From an uncultured Marinobacter sp. (GTDB lineage: Bacteria; Pseudomonadota; Gammaproteobacteria; Pseudomonadales; Oleiphilaceae), in NCBI RefSeq assembly GCF_947488835.1, contig NZ_CANLBK010000001.1, positions 372,001 through 436,000 of the forward strand: a DNA stretch of 64,000 nt, given 5' to 3'. Made by a program: the position numbers and the translations under genes. The notes under the pieces were generated by a model that was not told the DNA's origin, ran no database searches, and saw only the letters and a list, made by a program, of their open reading frames with translations. Positions 36,052 to 45,340 of this stretch are shown piece by piece; position 1 is the first letter of the stretch, and every line of letters starts with the position of its first letter.

Positions 36052-37242
36052 TTATACTTTCGCGCTAAGCTGTTTATGTGCAGCGAAAAAAATGACCAGC
36101 CCCGCAACCGCAGTAGCGGAACCCACATATCCGGTAACCTGCCACCCCATTCCCGCACTGATCGCCATGCCGCCCAGCCAGGGCCCAAGCGCGTTAGCCA
36201 GATTGAATGCGGCATGGTGGGAAGCCGCTGCAAGGGTTTGCGCTCCGTGGGCAACGTCCATTAAATGGGTTTGGAGGGCGGGGCCCATAGCCACCATCAA
36301 CGCAACCAGAAAGCACGCAATCAAAATGGACCAGAGAGAACCTGTTGTATGTGGAAACAGAGCCAGCACGATGGCAGCCCATAGCAGAATCAACCCCACG
36401 CTTCTGAATTGAAATCGATCGAAAAGCCAGCCACCCAGCATGTTGCCGACAAAGCCGCCTAACCCAAACACAAACAAAGCGACAGGAATCCAGATGGGCT
36501 CCACCTGGGTCACGTGCAGCAATGTAGGTGCCAGATAGCTGAACACGCAAAACATTCCTGCAAACCCGATTGAGCCGATGGCCAGGGGGTACCAGATTTG
36601 CGGACGATTGAAGGAACGCACTTCCTCCAGGGAGCTACGGCGAACTTCCTCACGGTTCAAAGGGAGAAAGGCGGATACAAGTAGCGTCGTTAATGTGGCA
36701 ACAACTGCGACAAAACCGAAGGCGTATCGCCATTCAAGGCGCTGCCCCAGCAGCGTTGCCAGAGGATTGCCAAACAACAATGCCAGTGCCAGCCCCATCA
36801 TTATGAAGCTCACCGCTTTGGCCCTTTGGTTAAGCGGCACCAACGATGCAGCGACTAAAGCCGCAACGCCGAAATAAGCTCCGTGAGGCAGGCCTGCGAT
36901 AAACCGGGAAACCATCAGCACTTCGTAACTGCCAGCCATTGCACTGGCCAGGTTACCCAAAGCATAAAAAACCATCAGACCAATCAGCAGGTGTTTGCGA
37001 AAAAACTGCGCACCAAAAATGGCGAGTACAGGTGCACCAACAACAACCCCTAACGCGTAGGCACTGATCAGATGACCAACCTGTGGCTCGGTAACACCGA
37101 AATCCTGAGCTACATTTGGCATCAACCCCATAATGGCAAACTCACCGGTGCCGATGCCGAAACCACCCATGGCAAGGGAAAATATAATCAGAATAACTTT
37201 CTGGCGAGAGTAATTCTCAGTGGCAGGTGAGGGTGCAGGCAT
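36052..37242 (-). CDS. MFS transporter of the DHA1 (AraJ/YdhP-like) group
   Basis: A 396-residue, twelve-helix major facilitator. It begins VILIIFSLAMGGFGIGTGEF with AIMGLMPNVAQDFGVTEPQV, has the motif-A region AIFGAQFFRKHLLIGLMVFY between helices 2 and 3, and the motif-C-like LIAGLPHGAYFGVAALVAAS. This is the AraJ/YdhP/PbuE type of drug:H+ antiporter, which exports arabinose-like sugars, nucleosides or drugs. The ATG at 37242 is used; a start at 37284 is possible, but neither has a clear ribosome site. Confidence 0.9.
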   Translation of the reverse strand: MPAPSPATENYSRQKVILIIFSLAMGGFGIGTGEFAIMGLMPNVAQDFGVTEPQVGHLISAYALGVVVGAPVLAIFGAQFFRKHLLIGLMVFYALGNLASAMAGSYEVLMVSRFIAGLPHGAYFGVAALVAASLVPLNQRAKAVSFIMMGLALALLFGNPLATLLGQRLEWRYAFGFVAVVATLTTLLVSAFLPLNREEVRRSSLEEVRSFNRPQIWYPLAIGSIGFAGMFCVFSYLAPTLLHVTQVEPIWIPVALFVFGLGGFVGNMLGGWLFDRFQFRSVGLILLWAAIVLALFPHTTGSLWSILIACFLVALMVAMGPALQTHLMDVAHGAQTLAAASHHAAFNLANALGPWLGGMAISAGMGWQVTGYVGSATAVAGLVIFFAAHKQLSAKV

Positions 37243-37341
37243 GAATGACAGGGTTCCCGGATTGGTAAAATGGCAGCCGGGCATTGTATCTTAGGGCGAG
37301 TTTACATACGACAAGCTACCTAGAACCAAAGGGTGATATCC

Positions 37342-37695
37342 ATGTATCGTAACCGGGACATAATCGCGCGACTGCGCGAGGACATTCCAACATTTGAGTG
37401 TGTACCCGGCTGCCATGATTGTTGTGGGCCGGTGACAACCTCCTCTGAGGAAATGTCGCGCCTGCCAGTTAAAACCGATGCCGAGCATGAAGCGGCGTTG
37501 AGCGATTTCAATTGTGTGCATCTTGGCCCCAGCGGATGCACCGTGTACGAGGAACGACCGCTGATTTGCAGGTTGTTTGGCACGACACCCAGCATGCCAT
37601 GCCCCAGGGGGCGTCGCCCCGAAACCATGGTCGACTCCAAAACCGAACGCCAGGTTCATCACTATATTGCCACCACGCGGCAGGTCCTGGTTTAG
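37342..37695 (+). CDS. YkgJ-family cysteine cluster protein
   Basis: A 117-residue protein with the CxxxCxxCC pattern of the YkgJ family: CVPGCHDCC (about residues 19-27), then CVHLGPSGCTVYEERPLICR and TPSMPCPRG, giving eight cysteines arranged as in predicted Fe-S or zinc clusters. The ATG at 37342 follows AAGGGTGAT; a GTG at 37333 is an alternative. The function of the family is not established. Confidence 0.85.
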   Translation: MYRNRDIIARLREDIPTFECVPGCHDCCGPVTTSSEEMSRLPVKTDAEHEAALSDFNCVHLGPSGCTVYEERPLICRLFGTTPSMPCPRGRRPETMVDSKTERQVHHYIATTRQVLV

Positions 37696-37782
37696 ACTAA
37701 GTCAAGGTCAAAGAGTGTATTAGGCAGGCATCTCGACAGGAAGCCCCGCATGGTGCTTTCTGCATGCTTTGTTCTCATCAAT

Positions 37783-38328
37783 TCACGTCTGAGAACCGTC
37801 GCTTGGGTAGATCAGTGCACCGTCGTCGCGAGTGGCGGCTCCTTCAGTCATCGTTGCGGGCACGAGCCGGTCGCTATTCATCAAATGACAGACTTCGTGG
37901 CCTAGATGAAGTAAATGGTCGGCAATGATTCGCCGATGACAGCGCCACCACACTGCCTCAGCACACATAATAGCGCAGGTATGTTGATCACCGAGCCTGA
38001 TCAGCGAGTTAAGTCCGTCGTGAAACGATGCGGACAAAGCGTAATCCGCATAGTTATGAAAACTTTGGTTCCGCCAATTTCCATTCACGCCATCATTTAC
38101 GCTCTTGGAGCGCTTGCGCAGCCCCGCCAGCTCAGCAGAATGGTTATAGCCAATACCAACCGATTCAAGCTCGTCAGGCAGTGTATCCTGATTGAACTGC
38201 GGATTACTGCGCGAGCGTGGCATAGCCCGGACATCGACGATGTGATCGATATTTCCTGCCTGCAGTAGCGTGAAAAACTCATCGAGTGTGCGAGTTGAAT
38301 GCCCCACTGTATAGAATGTGTTTGTCAT
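37783..38328 (-). CDS. DUF488 domain-containing protein
   Basis: A 181-residue protein of the DUF488 family: TFYTVGHSTRTLDEFFTLLQ at the start, then the signature IVDVRAMPRSRSNPQFNQDT, and later CAIMCAEAVWWRCHRRIIAD with the family's Cys and HRR pattern followed by HLLHLGHEVCHL. The biochemical role is unknown; related proteins often lie near nucleic acid or stress genes. The ATG at 38328 is preceded by AGGGGG 7 bases away; the frame is open 11 codons further up without a ribosome site. Confidence 0.87.
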   Translation of the reverse strand: MTNTFYTVGHSTRTLDEFFTLLQAGNIDHIVDVRAMPRSRSNPQFNQDTLPDELESVGIGYNHSAELAGLRKRSKSVNDGVNGNWRNQSFHNYADYALSASFHDGLNSLIRLGDQHTCAIMCAEAVWWRCHRRIIADHLLHLGHEVCHLMNSDRLVPATMTEGAATRDDGALIYPSDGSQT

Positions 38329-38655
38329 GATTGACCCCCTTTGTCTGGTAAAGAACCCCAATTAAAAAGTGGTCGTTTTCATCGTTAGCCTCCTTTGAGT
38401 GCGTTTAAACGAGCACACTAAAATTCGATCTCACGCACAGTTGGCGTTGCATCACGCCTTATATAGTCCAAAACTACGAGGAGAGCCATCTTCTGCCTTC
38501 TATGCAGATGTCTTGCAACAAGTACAAGGGGGTGGAGCTGTTTATGGTGCTAGGGCTTGAGCTTGGGGCGAATGGGTTGATCCATCTGGCCGGGAGTGCG
38601 ATGTTGTTACCCATAAAGTGATTGTTTTGCTGATCCGTAATGCACTACTAAAGAT
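38329..38655. other. 327-bp gap without a gene
   Basis: Lies between the divergent DUF488 and SelO genes and must hold both promoters. It contains a short palindromic patch around GTTTAAAC but no convincing promoter pair, RNA gene or conserved ORF that I can support. Confidence 0.5.
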
Positions 38656-40446
38656 ATGATTAAATCCGGCCTTGCGAGAATTGCCATGATTAAACAACCG
38701 TCCAATATTGGTGCCAAAACGGCCCAAGTGCGCGCTCCTATTAAAACCCTCAACGAGCTGACCCTATTGGCGGACTATTCGCTGATGAAATTTCTCAGCC
38801 GCGATCCGGATGCAACAGAAAATGGACGCGACCACGCGCCGAGGCAGGTCTTCAGCGGCCACTACGTGCCCGTTGTCCCCACGCCCATAGAAAACCCCGA
38901 GTATGTGGCCCACAGCTTCAATTTGTTCCGCGAGCTGGGTTTTGCCGATGAATTGGCGAAAACAGATGATTTCATGGCAATGTTCTCCGGCGATTTATCA
39001 TCTGTTCCTGCGCCCATGAGTAAGCTTGGTTGGGCCAGCGGATACGCTTTGTCCATTATGGGTACAGAGTACGTTCAGCAATGCCCGTTTCAAACGGGTA
39101 ACGGATACGGCGATGGCCGCGCCATATCGGTATTGGAAGCAGTCACCAACGGGCAGCGTTGGGAAATGCAATTAAAGGGCGGCGGCCCCACGCCATACTG
39201 CCGGGGAGGCGATGGCCGGGCGGTGTTGCGGTCCAGTGTTCGGGAATTTTTGGCGCAGGAGCACATGCACGCACTGGGTGTGCCTACATCACGGTCTTTA
39301 AGCCTATACGTGTCCAAAACTGAGAAGGTCAGGCGGCCCTGGTATTCTGAGGGCTCCCGCTCCAGAGACCCGGACACACTGGTTCTGGAACCCGTAGCTA
39401 TCTCTACACGGGTGGCGCCATCGTTCATCAGGGTTGGCCAGCTTGAATTGTTCGGGCGTCGTGCACGCAAGAATGAACATCCGCAAGCGTTGGCAGAGCT
39501 TGAACAGATTGTGCTGCACTTGATTGAACGTGAATACAACGCCCAAATTAACCCAAAACTGTCGCTGCAGGATAAAGTTGTAGCTCTGGCGCGGGCATTT
39601 CGAGGTCGGTTGACATCGCTGGTGGCGAACTGGATTCGAGTCGGGTTTTGCCAAGGCAACTTTAACAGCGATAACTGCGCCGCCGGCGGTTATACACTGG
39701 ATTACGGCCCCTTCGGATTCTGCGATGCATTCAATCCGCGCTTTCAGCCCTGGACGGGTGGGGGAGAGCACTACGCATTTTTGAACCAGCCCGTGGCGGC
39801 CGAGGCAAACTTCCACATGTTTTGCGTGGCTTTGCAGCCGTTGCTAACCAAACACCCGCACTCCCTGCAACAACTCAAAGAGATCAGAGGCGGGTTTGCC
39901 AGCGTTATGCAGGCCGAGATGGAAACTATGTGGGCTGCAAAGCTGGGACTGGATACATTTGATCCGGATTTGTTTAGTACTATGGCTGAGTTGATGATGC
40001 AGGCACCGGTAGATTACACGTTGTTTTTCCGAGAGCTTTCGGCGCTGCCTGACGATATAAAACCACTGAAAAAGAGCTTTTATAGCAGCCAGGCGTATGC
40101 GGCAGATCCGGGCGGCTTCGACAAGCGTTGGTCTGCGTGGCTTGAGCAATGGAAAGCACTGGCAGGCGTCGACAAAAGTGCCAGTGGAGCCTCCGAGGAC
40201 TCTGACGATGGGTCTTTAAGCCGGATGAAGCAGGTAAACCCCAAATACAGCCTGCGGGATTGGCAAGTTGTGCCAGCCTACGAACAGGCGGAAGCGGGAG
40301 ACTATGAATTGTTGCGAGAATTACAAAGTGTGATGACGCTGCCATACACCGAACAGTCGCCGCAGGTTGAAGATAAATACTACCGTCTGAAGCCCTTGGC
40401 ACTCTTTGGGGTTGGCGGTGCATCCCATTACAGCTGCTCATCTTAA
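38656..40446 (+). CDS. selO: SelO/YdiU-family protein adenylyltransferase
   Basis: A 596-residue pseudokinase-fold enzyme of the SelO (YdiU, UPF0061) family, which transfers AMP from ATP to Ser, Thr or Tyr of proteins. Seen: [31 protein letters not shown] with Lys174, [37 protein letters not shown] (family NTDN) with Asp339-Asn340, and [17 protein letters not shown] with Asp349 for metal binding. The last residues are CSS; Cys594 stands where eukaryotic SelO has selenocysteine, three from the end. It is about 100 residues longer than E. coli YdiU. A second ATG at 38686 is possible; neither has a good ribosome site. Redox regulation of SelO via the C-terminal Cys is known in the family. Confidence 0.92.
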   Translation: MIKSGLARIAMIKQPSNIGAKTAQVRAPIKTLNELTLLADYSLMKFLSRDPDATENGRDHAPRQVFSGHYVPVVPTPIENPEYVAHSFNLFRELGFADELAKTDDFMAMFSGDLSSVPAPMSKLGWASGYALSIMGTEYVQQCPFQTGNGYGDGRAISVLEAVTNGQRWEMQLKGGGPTPYCRGGDGRAVLRSSVREFLAQEHMHALGVPTSRSLSLYVSKTEKVRRPWYSEGSRSRDPDTLVLEPVAISTRVAPSFIRVGQLELFGRRARKNEHPQALAELEQIVLHLIEREYNAQINPKLSLQDKVVALARAFRGRLTSLVANWIRVGFCQGNFNSDNCAAGGYTLDYGPFGFCDAFNPRFQPWTGGGEHYAFLNQPVAAEANFHMFCVALQPLLTKHPHSLQQLKEIRGGFASVMQAEMETMWAAKLGLDTFDPDLFSTMAELMMQAPVDYTLFFRELSALPDDIKPLKKSFYSSQAYAADPGGFDKRWSAWLEQWKALAGVDKSASGASEDSDDGSLSRMKQVNPKYSLRDWQVVPAYEQAEAGDYELLRELQSVMTLPYTEQSPQVEDKYYRLKPLALFGVGGASHYSCSS

Positions 40447-40551
40447 AATCCAGATCTGCTATTGTTGGTAGAAATTCTCCGTAGCCTTTACACTGCGCGC
40501 CATTGAACTCAGCCCGCATCCGCAGTGGCTACCCATTCCAGCAGGATTCCA

Positions 40552-40827
40552 ATGAAAAAGACCTATAAGTTAAGCCACCCTAAAATCAAAGTGCCGCGCC
40601 TTGTTGACTCGATGAAGCACGACATCAAAAAGTTTCTGAAAAATGAACGCAAAAAGCCCTTGCCGGATGGCGTGAAGTACTGGGGTTTTGATTGCAAATT
40701 TGGCCAATCGGAAGAGGCGGCCGTTGAGGTGGAGCTCTCGACACTGATGAGCCGTATTGACGATCTGGTTGAGAATAAAATTATGACGGTTTATGTGGAA
40801 ATCACACCAAAACCCATGGCAGGCTGA
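40552..40827 (+). CDS. DUF6172-like small conserved protein
   Basis: A 91-residue basic protein beginning MKKTYKLSHPKIKVPRLVDS, then MKHDIKKFLKNERKKPLPDG and VKYWGFDCKFGQSEEAAVEV. The pattern fits the small DUF6172 family, of unknown function. AGGA lies 5 bases before the ATG at 40552; the frame is open 9 codons further up. It has no signal peptide or membrane segment. A hairpin with a short T-run follows. Confidence 0.72.
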   Translation: MKKTYKLSHPKIKVPRLVDSMKHDIKKFLKNERKKPLPDGVKYWGFDCKFGQSEEAAVEVELSTLMSRIDDLVENKIMTVYVEITPKPMAG

Positions 40828-40848
40828 GGCCGGTCAATACCTTCCGCT

Positions 40849-40871
40849 AGCACCCTATATTGGGTGCTTTC
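40849..40871 (+). terminator. Hairpin terminator between convergent genes
   Basis: Perfect 7-bp arms AGCACCC (40849-40855) and GGGTGCT (40862-40868) with a 6-base loop, followed by TTTCCC. It overlaps the last codons of the lipoprotein gene on the other strand. Confidence 0.65.
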
Positions 40872-41400
40872 CCTTGCTTCCGATGTAAAGAACGTTGCTC
40901 TGAAGTTGTCGGTGAGCTTTGGGCGGCACGTTGTTCTGGACGGATATAATAAGCCCCGGTACAGAAGGTGAGGTAAAGATGGTTGCCGGCCCCAGAGGCT
41001 TACCGTCTTGCTCTCGCTCTACTTCTTTTTGCTCCCAGCTGCTGCCCACGCATGCCTGAACGAAATCTTTTGTTTTAGAGTAACGCTGTTCGGCCACTTC
41101 GCTCTGCGGCGTGGTTGCTGAGCAGGAGTAGGCTAATTCACCTCCCGCCCATTCCCAAATTTCGCAATGTCCTTTAACAAGCTCTACTTTGGCACTGTAT
41201 AGTTTGAACGATGGGTAATTAGATCCGGACCCTTTGGTCTTTTCGAATCCATTCTCATAGTCGGCCGTTATAGCTTTCAGGCTCGCGCAGGGATCATCAA
41301 CGCCCAATTTGGGCGAGCTACCCACCGCACAACCTGTGAGTGCAAGTGTCCCGGCGCCGCATACGAGCAGTGCCTTGAAGAGTGGAAGACGCTTGTGCAT
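40855..41400 (-). CDS. Lipoprotein of unknown function
   Basis: A 181-residue exported lipoprotein. The signal peptide ends in the lipobox LTGC (Cys24), followed by Ala+2, which favours the outer membrane. The mature part has five or so cysteines (DPCASLKAITADYENGF, KGHCEIWEWAGGELAYSCSA, DFVQACVGSSWEQKE), enough for two disulfides. I do not recognise the family. The ATG is 17 bp after the stop of the outer-membrane protein gene, so the two form one leftward operon. Confidence 0.78.
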   Translation of the reverse strand: MHKRLPLFKALLVCGAGTLALTGCAVGSSPKLGVDDPCASLKAITADYENGFEKTKGSGSNYPSFKLYSAKVELVKGHCEIWEWAGGELAYSCSATTPQSEVAEQRYSKTKDFVQACVGSSWEQKEVEREQDGKPLGPATIFTSPSVPGLIISVQNNVPPKAHRQLQSNVLYIGSKGKHPI

Positions 41401-41417
41401 TGTTGTTCTCTCAGCTT

Positions 41418-42251
41418 TTAGAAGAAAAATGCGCCGTATAACCGGGCGCCACGATAAAGATCATCTACCCGGCCTTTAAACTCAGTACCATTCATATCCA
41501 CAGCAATTGCGAGTCGCGATAGCGAGGCACCAAACGCAAAGTGATCGAGTGCACGATATTCCAAGCCAACCTGGATATCGAGTAGTGAGCCACGAACCTT
41601 ATCTTCAAAATCGAAATAGAAGCTGTCAGTGCGGAACCTGGCGGTTAAGCGTGGCGTAATCGAATAATCCATTCTAAACCCGAAAACAGGCATGGGGGCA
41701 GTCGTCGATGCTGCTTCGGTAAAGCCTCCGGCAGACGATATTAACTCAATCTCGTAATCCAGTACGGTGAATCCTGCAGATACTGCCAGCTCAACTTTAT
41801 CCAGATGATAGAAGCTGTAGCCATACGCCAGCTTGTATATGTTGTTTTCAATACGGCTGTCGACCTGGCTACTCGCCGAAAACGTGCGGTCCTGGAATGT
41901 GAAGCTTCTGTTCAACACTTGGCTGCCTTCGCGATCCAACTGGAACGCCCCCATCTCTATTCTGTGATGGTCTGTAAATCGGTAATAGAATTCGAAGGTA
42001 GGGGTTGTTATAGCCGAGTCACCATCGAGATCCTTACTGAAGTCGATTGTGGTGCCGAGCCCCGACTTTGTACTGCTGGCAGAAAAGGTTGTGTCCGAAT
42101 CGAAAACGAACAAAGTCCCGAGTTGAATCATCCCCTTGTCAGGAACTATGGGCTTGTCATCCAGATTGGCAGAGTATGCTTGTGTCGAGGTAAGGGCAGT
42201 GACGAAAACCGCGGGTAAGCACAGTCGCTGAACTCGTTTTTTTAGCATCAT
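41418..42251 (-). CDS. Outer-membrane beta-barrel protein
   Basis: A 277-residue barrel with signal peptide (cleavage after AYSA, about 28). Regular amphipathic strands follow (KGMIQLGTLFVFDSDTTFSA, TPTFEFYYRFTDHHRIEMGA, IYKLAYGYSFYHLDKVELAV, AGFTVLDYEIELIS, FGFRMDYSITPRLTARFRTD, IQVGLEYRALDHFAFGASLS) and the C-terminus is GARLYGAFFF with terminal Phe. The family is not recognised; no porin loop is evident. GGAGG lies 9 bases before the ATG. First gene of an operon with the lipoprotein. Confidence 0.82.
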   Translation of the reverse strand: MMLKKRVQRLCLPAVFVTALTSTQAYSANLDDKPIVPDKGMIQLGTLFVFDSDTTFSASSTKSGLGTTIDFSKDLDGDSAITTPTFEFYYRFTDHHRIEMGAFQLDREGSQVLNRSFTFQDRTFSASSQVDSRIENNIYKLAYGYSFYHLDKVELAVSAGFTVLDYEIELISSAGGFTEAASTTAPMPVFGFRMDYSITPRLTARFRTDSFYFDFEDKVRGSLLDIQVGLEYRALDHFAFGASLSRLAIAVDMNGTEFKGRVDDLYRGARLYGAFFF

Positions 42252-42467
42252 GAATTCAGGCCTCCGACCTTTCCGTGGTTTAACAGCACGGCCTGATTAC
42301 AAAGTTAATATACTTGTTTTCAATTTAGTATAGCGCCATAGGTTTGCAAGGAAAACCAATGAGCGCATAGCTATGCCACGATGTTAACTGTTGAGAAGTT
42401 TATAGCGGTGAAGTGGCGATTGGCTTAAGCTTAAACAGGATTATTTTACCATCGCAAGGAGCGCTCC

Positions 42468-43430
42468 ATGGGCCAAGCATCCAGCAGTCTAAGGGATGGT
42501 TATCAGCCTCCGGCTCGGTTTCATGATCTGGACGAGGTTAACCATGCCGTTAGTGGTTCCAATCTGGAATTTCTTCAACTGAAGTCCGGCAAACTCGACA
42601 TCTCGCTTGACCAGATGTCATTTGATGGCCTTTCTGTCGACATTGGTACTGCGAACTTGCCTATTCGTGCGATGGGCGAGTTGGACCCTGAGCGATTCAG
42701 CATAGCGGTCTTTGCAAATGGCGCTCAGGCTATGTGGAACGGTAATCCCATTGATGACTCGCACCTGTTAGTGTGCCCGCCGGGCGTGGAACTTAACGGC
42801 TACTTATCGCCAGTTTATGGGTGGACCTCCCTGGTTTTTCTCCCCGAGTGGATCGAATCCTTCGAACAGGTCATGTTGCTCACCAACGTGACTCATGCTT
42901 CCTCCGGCTCATCTTTCAGACCCAATCCCACAAAGTTAACAGATCTGTGGCAAGCGATCGAAAACCTTGTTCGGCCAGCCGAGATCCCGCTGGGAAGTCT
43001 GGCTGAAGAATGGTTAATGACCGACCTGCGCAACGCGCTGGGTGCCGTGCTGAGCGATACGGATGTCCCTCCGGCGAAAGTTATGACTCAGGCCCGGGGG
43101 CACTTCATGACTGCGAAGAGAGCAGAATTCTACATGCGCGAGAGAATTACAGAACCGCTCAGCGTTGACGATCTGTGTGTGGCTATGAATACCAGCCGCC
43201 GATATCTGGAATACGCCTTTTCTGAAGCGTTCGGAACAAGCCCGTCCCGCTATTTACGGTTGTTGCGGCTGCACGAGGTACGCAACAAATTAAAGGCGTC
43301 CGGTGGTCAAACAACGGTTACGAACGAGGCTCTGAGTTTGGGCTTCAACCATTTGAGCCTATTTACTACACAGTACAAGAGTGTATTTGACGAATGCCCG
43401 AGCCTCACGCTTGCTAGGGCGGGCGCTTAA
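42468..43430 (+). CDS. AraC-family transcriptional regulator
   Basis: A 320-residue regulator. The C-terminal 100 residues hold the two AraC helix-turn-helices (AEFYMRERITEPLSVDDLCV, AMNTSRRYLEYAFSEAFGTS, PSRYLRLLRLHEVRNKLKAS, ALSLGFNHLSLFTTQYKSVF). The N-terminal part (DEVNHAVSGSNLEFLQLKSG, LSVDIGTANLPIRAMG) resembles the ligand domain of EutR- or ChxR-like AraC proteins. AAGGAG precedes the ATG. It stands at the head of the accessory block and is the first candidate for its control. Confidence 0.9.
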   Translation: MGQASSSLRDGYQPPARFHDLDEVNHAVSGSNLEFLQLKSGKLDISLDQMSFDGLSVDIGTANLPIRAMGELDPERFSIAVFANGAQAMWNGNPIDDSHLLVCPPGVELNGYLSPVYGWTSLVFLPEWIESFEQVMLLTNVTHASSGSSFRPNPTKLTDLWQAIENLVRPAEIPLGSLAEEWLMTDLRNALGAVLSDTDVPPAKVMTQARGHFMTAKRAEFYMRERITEPLSVDDLCVAMNTSRRYLEYAFSEAFGTSPSRYLRLLRLHEVRNKLKASGGQTTVTNEALSLGFNHLSLFTTQYKSVFDECPSLTLARAGA

Positions 43431-43596
43431 TATGTGCGCGCTTGCCCTTCAAAAATCGGCACCCGTGCGCATTCACGATAGCCATCAGGAGCGCGCGGGC
43501 CTATCTTGAATTCGGTTTCTATAGGCTGAAGAACGCAAAATGAAACACCATCACAATATTGCTCACTAATAACGAGTGCCACGGAGGGTAGGGATT

Positions 43597-44586
43597 TTGT
43601 TAAAGGCAAGGGTTAACGCGATTACCCCTGCGGCTAGCGTTGTCTTGTGTTTTTTTGTGCTGGGATCGTCGATGGCTACTGCCGATGGGCTGGCACCGGG
43701 GGAAGGCAGATTTTGGCTCGGCGGAAACTGGCAAACTATCGTTTTAATCGCCATGCTGGTCGTTCAGGGGATGTTGATTGCTGCACTCTTGCTGGAGCTT
43801 CGCACGCGTTCCAAGACGAAGAACACCATGGCCGAAGGCCGAGTCAAGCTGTTGCACGCTTCACGTCTGACTGTTGTCGGCCAGCTTTCTGCCTCGATCG
43901 CGCATGAGATCAACCAACCACTTGGGGCCATTCTGAGTAATGCGGATGCCGCTGAACTCATGTTGGCTAAAGCCGATCCGGATTTTGACGAAGTGCGCCT
44001 GATTCTCGCCGATATTCGCACGGATGGCTTGCGGGCGAGCGAGGTTGTTCGCCAGGTTCGAGCCCTTGCGCAAAAACGCCAACCCAGATTCATCGAATTC
44101 GATTTGCAGGATGTTACCAGAGACATCTTGCAGTTGGTCGCTCCGATCGCGGAGAGCCGCGGCGTGACGATCCTGACAGATTTCAATTCGGAGACACTGC
44201 GGGTGCGGGGCGATCCGGTTTTGCTTCGACAGGCGATGCTCAACCTTCTGTTAAATGCGATAGATGCGCTGATGGATGTGCCCGAATCGCAGGCCAAGAT
44301 CAAATTTACCACGGCCCTGTCGCAACCCGGAAGCGTTGACATTATGGTGCGCGATTACGGCAACGGCCTACCGGAATCGCAACTGGACAACTTGTTCAAC
44401 GCCTTCTTTACTACTAAGGAGCATGGCTTGGGTCTTGGGCTTCCCATTGTACGAACCATCGTCGAATTCCATGATGGTCGCATTCACGCGGAGAATCATA
44501 GTGATGGCGGCGCTCTGTTCCACTTCACTATTCCGACGGCAGACGTAACAGGCGAAGCCAATCATTTTTCGGGGAAGCCGGTATGA
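43597..44586 (+). CDS. Two-component sensor histidine kinase
   Basis: A 329-residue kinase. I start it at the TTG at 43597, eight bases after GGAGGG; a GTG at 43576 is the alternative. It has two hydrophobic segments (ITPAASVVLCFFVLGSSMAT and QTIVLIAMLVVQGMLIAALL) enclosing only about 20 residues, so it has almost no periplasmic sensor. HisKA carries His103 in LSASIAHEINQPLGAILSNA, the FixL/DctB type; HATPase boxes are LNLLLNAIDAL, VRDYGNGLP and GLGLGLPIVRTIVEFHDGRI. Its stop overlaps the ATG of the response regulator as ATGA. Confidence 0.9.
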   Translation: MLKARVNAITPAASVVLCFFVLGSSMATADGLAPGEGRFWLGGNWQTIVLIAMLVVQGMLIAALLLELRTRSKTKNTMAEGRVKLLHASRLTVVGQLSASIAHEINQPLGAILSNADAAELMLAKADPDFDEVRLILADIRTDGLRASEVVRQVRALAQKRQPRFIEFDLQDVTRDILQLVAPIAESRGVTILTDFNSETLRVRGDPVLLRQAMLNLLLNAIDALMDVPESQAKIKFTTALSQPGSVDIMVRDYGNGLPESQLDNLFNAFFTTKEHGLGLGLPIVRTIVEFHDGRIHAENHSDGGALFHFTIPTADVTGEANHFSGKPV

Positions 44587-45203
44587 CCAAGGAAATGCAG
44601 GCTACCGTACATGTTATTGATGACGATGAATCGCTTCGCACGGCCCTCGCGCGGCTACTTGGAGCAGCCGGTCTTGAAGTGCGCACGTATTCCGGAGCAG
44701 GAGACTTTCTACTGAACTGGCACGAAGGCGGCGCTGGTTGCATCCTGTTGGACGTGGACATGCCGGGCGGCCCGAGTGGCACCGAATTACAGCAGGCTTT
44801 GGCTCAACGAGCTGATGCGCTTCCCGTGGTGTTCCTCACGGGCCATGGCGATATCGGCATGGGAGTGGATGCGATCAAGTCTGGCGCTGTGGATTTTTTG
44901 ACAAAACCCGTCGAACGCGATTGTTTGCTAGCCGCGGTTCATACCGCTATCGCACAGGATTGCGCACGCCGTGAAGCGCAGGCCAAAGAACGTGAACTGC
45001 AGGCAAGCTATGAGTCTTTATCTCCACGGGAGAAAGAAGTGTTTGTTCAGGTTGCCGCTGGACGCCTCAATAAGCAGATCGCCTATGACCTGGGCACGTG
45101 TGAACGCACGATCAAAGCACACCGCGCGAAAGTGATGGAAAAATTCCATATCCATCAGTTTGTTGACCTCATCAAAATCGCGACCAGGCTCGACATCGAA
45201 TAA
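44583..45203 (+). CDS. FixJ/LuxR-type response regulator
   Basis: A 206-residue regulator: receiver with the acidic pair DDD at about 13-15, phospho-acceptor Asp57 in GCILLDVDMPGGPSG, VVFLTGHGDIGMGVDAIKSG and the Lys of FLTKPVE; then a LuxR-type helix-turn-helix (LSPREKEVFVQVAAGRLNKQ, IAYDLGTCERTIKAHRAKVM). This is the partner of the kinase read just before it (4-bp overlap) and is expected to activate transcription. Confidence 0.93.
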   Translation: MTKEMQATVHVIDDDESLRTALARLLGAAGLEVRTYSGAGDFLLNWHEGGAGCILLDVDMPGGPSGTELQQALAQRADALPVVFLTGHGDIGMGVDAIKSGAVDFLTKPVERDCLLAAVHTAIAQDCARREAQAKERELQASYESLSPREKEVFVQVAAGRLNKQIAYDLGTCERTIKAHRAKVMEKFHIHQFVDLIKIATRLDIE

Positions 45204-45340
45204 ACAGCACCACCCGGTTTTGCCCCAAAGGGCAGGCCGCTCGCCCCCAGTAGCCAATGTTCTATTCAGACTGATTCAGGGATGCTAAGGCTTGATTGCG
45301 TGCGGATCTTCCGTGCTGCAACCCTAGGGAGTCAGACGGC

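Noticed and set aside
45221..45234. TGCCC/GGGCA hairpin after the FixJ gene
   Set aside because: Only 5-bp arms and no T-run; too weak to call a terminator.
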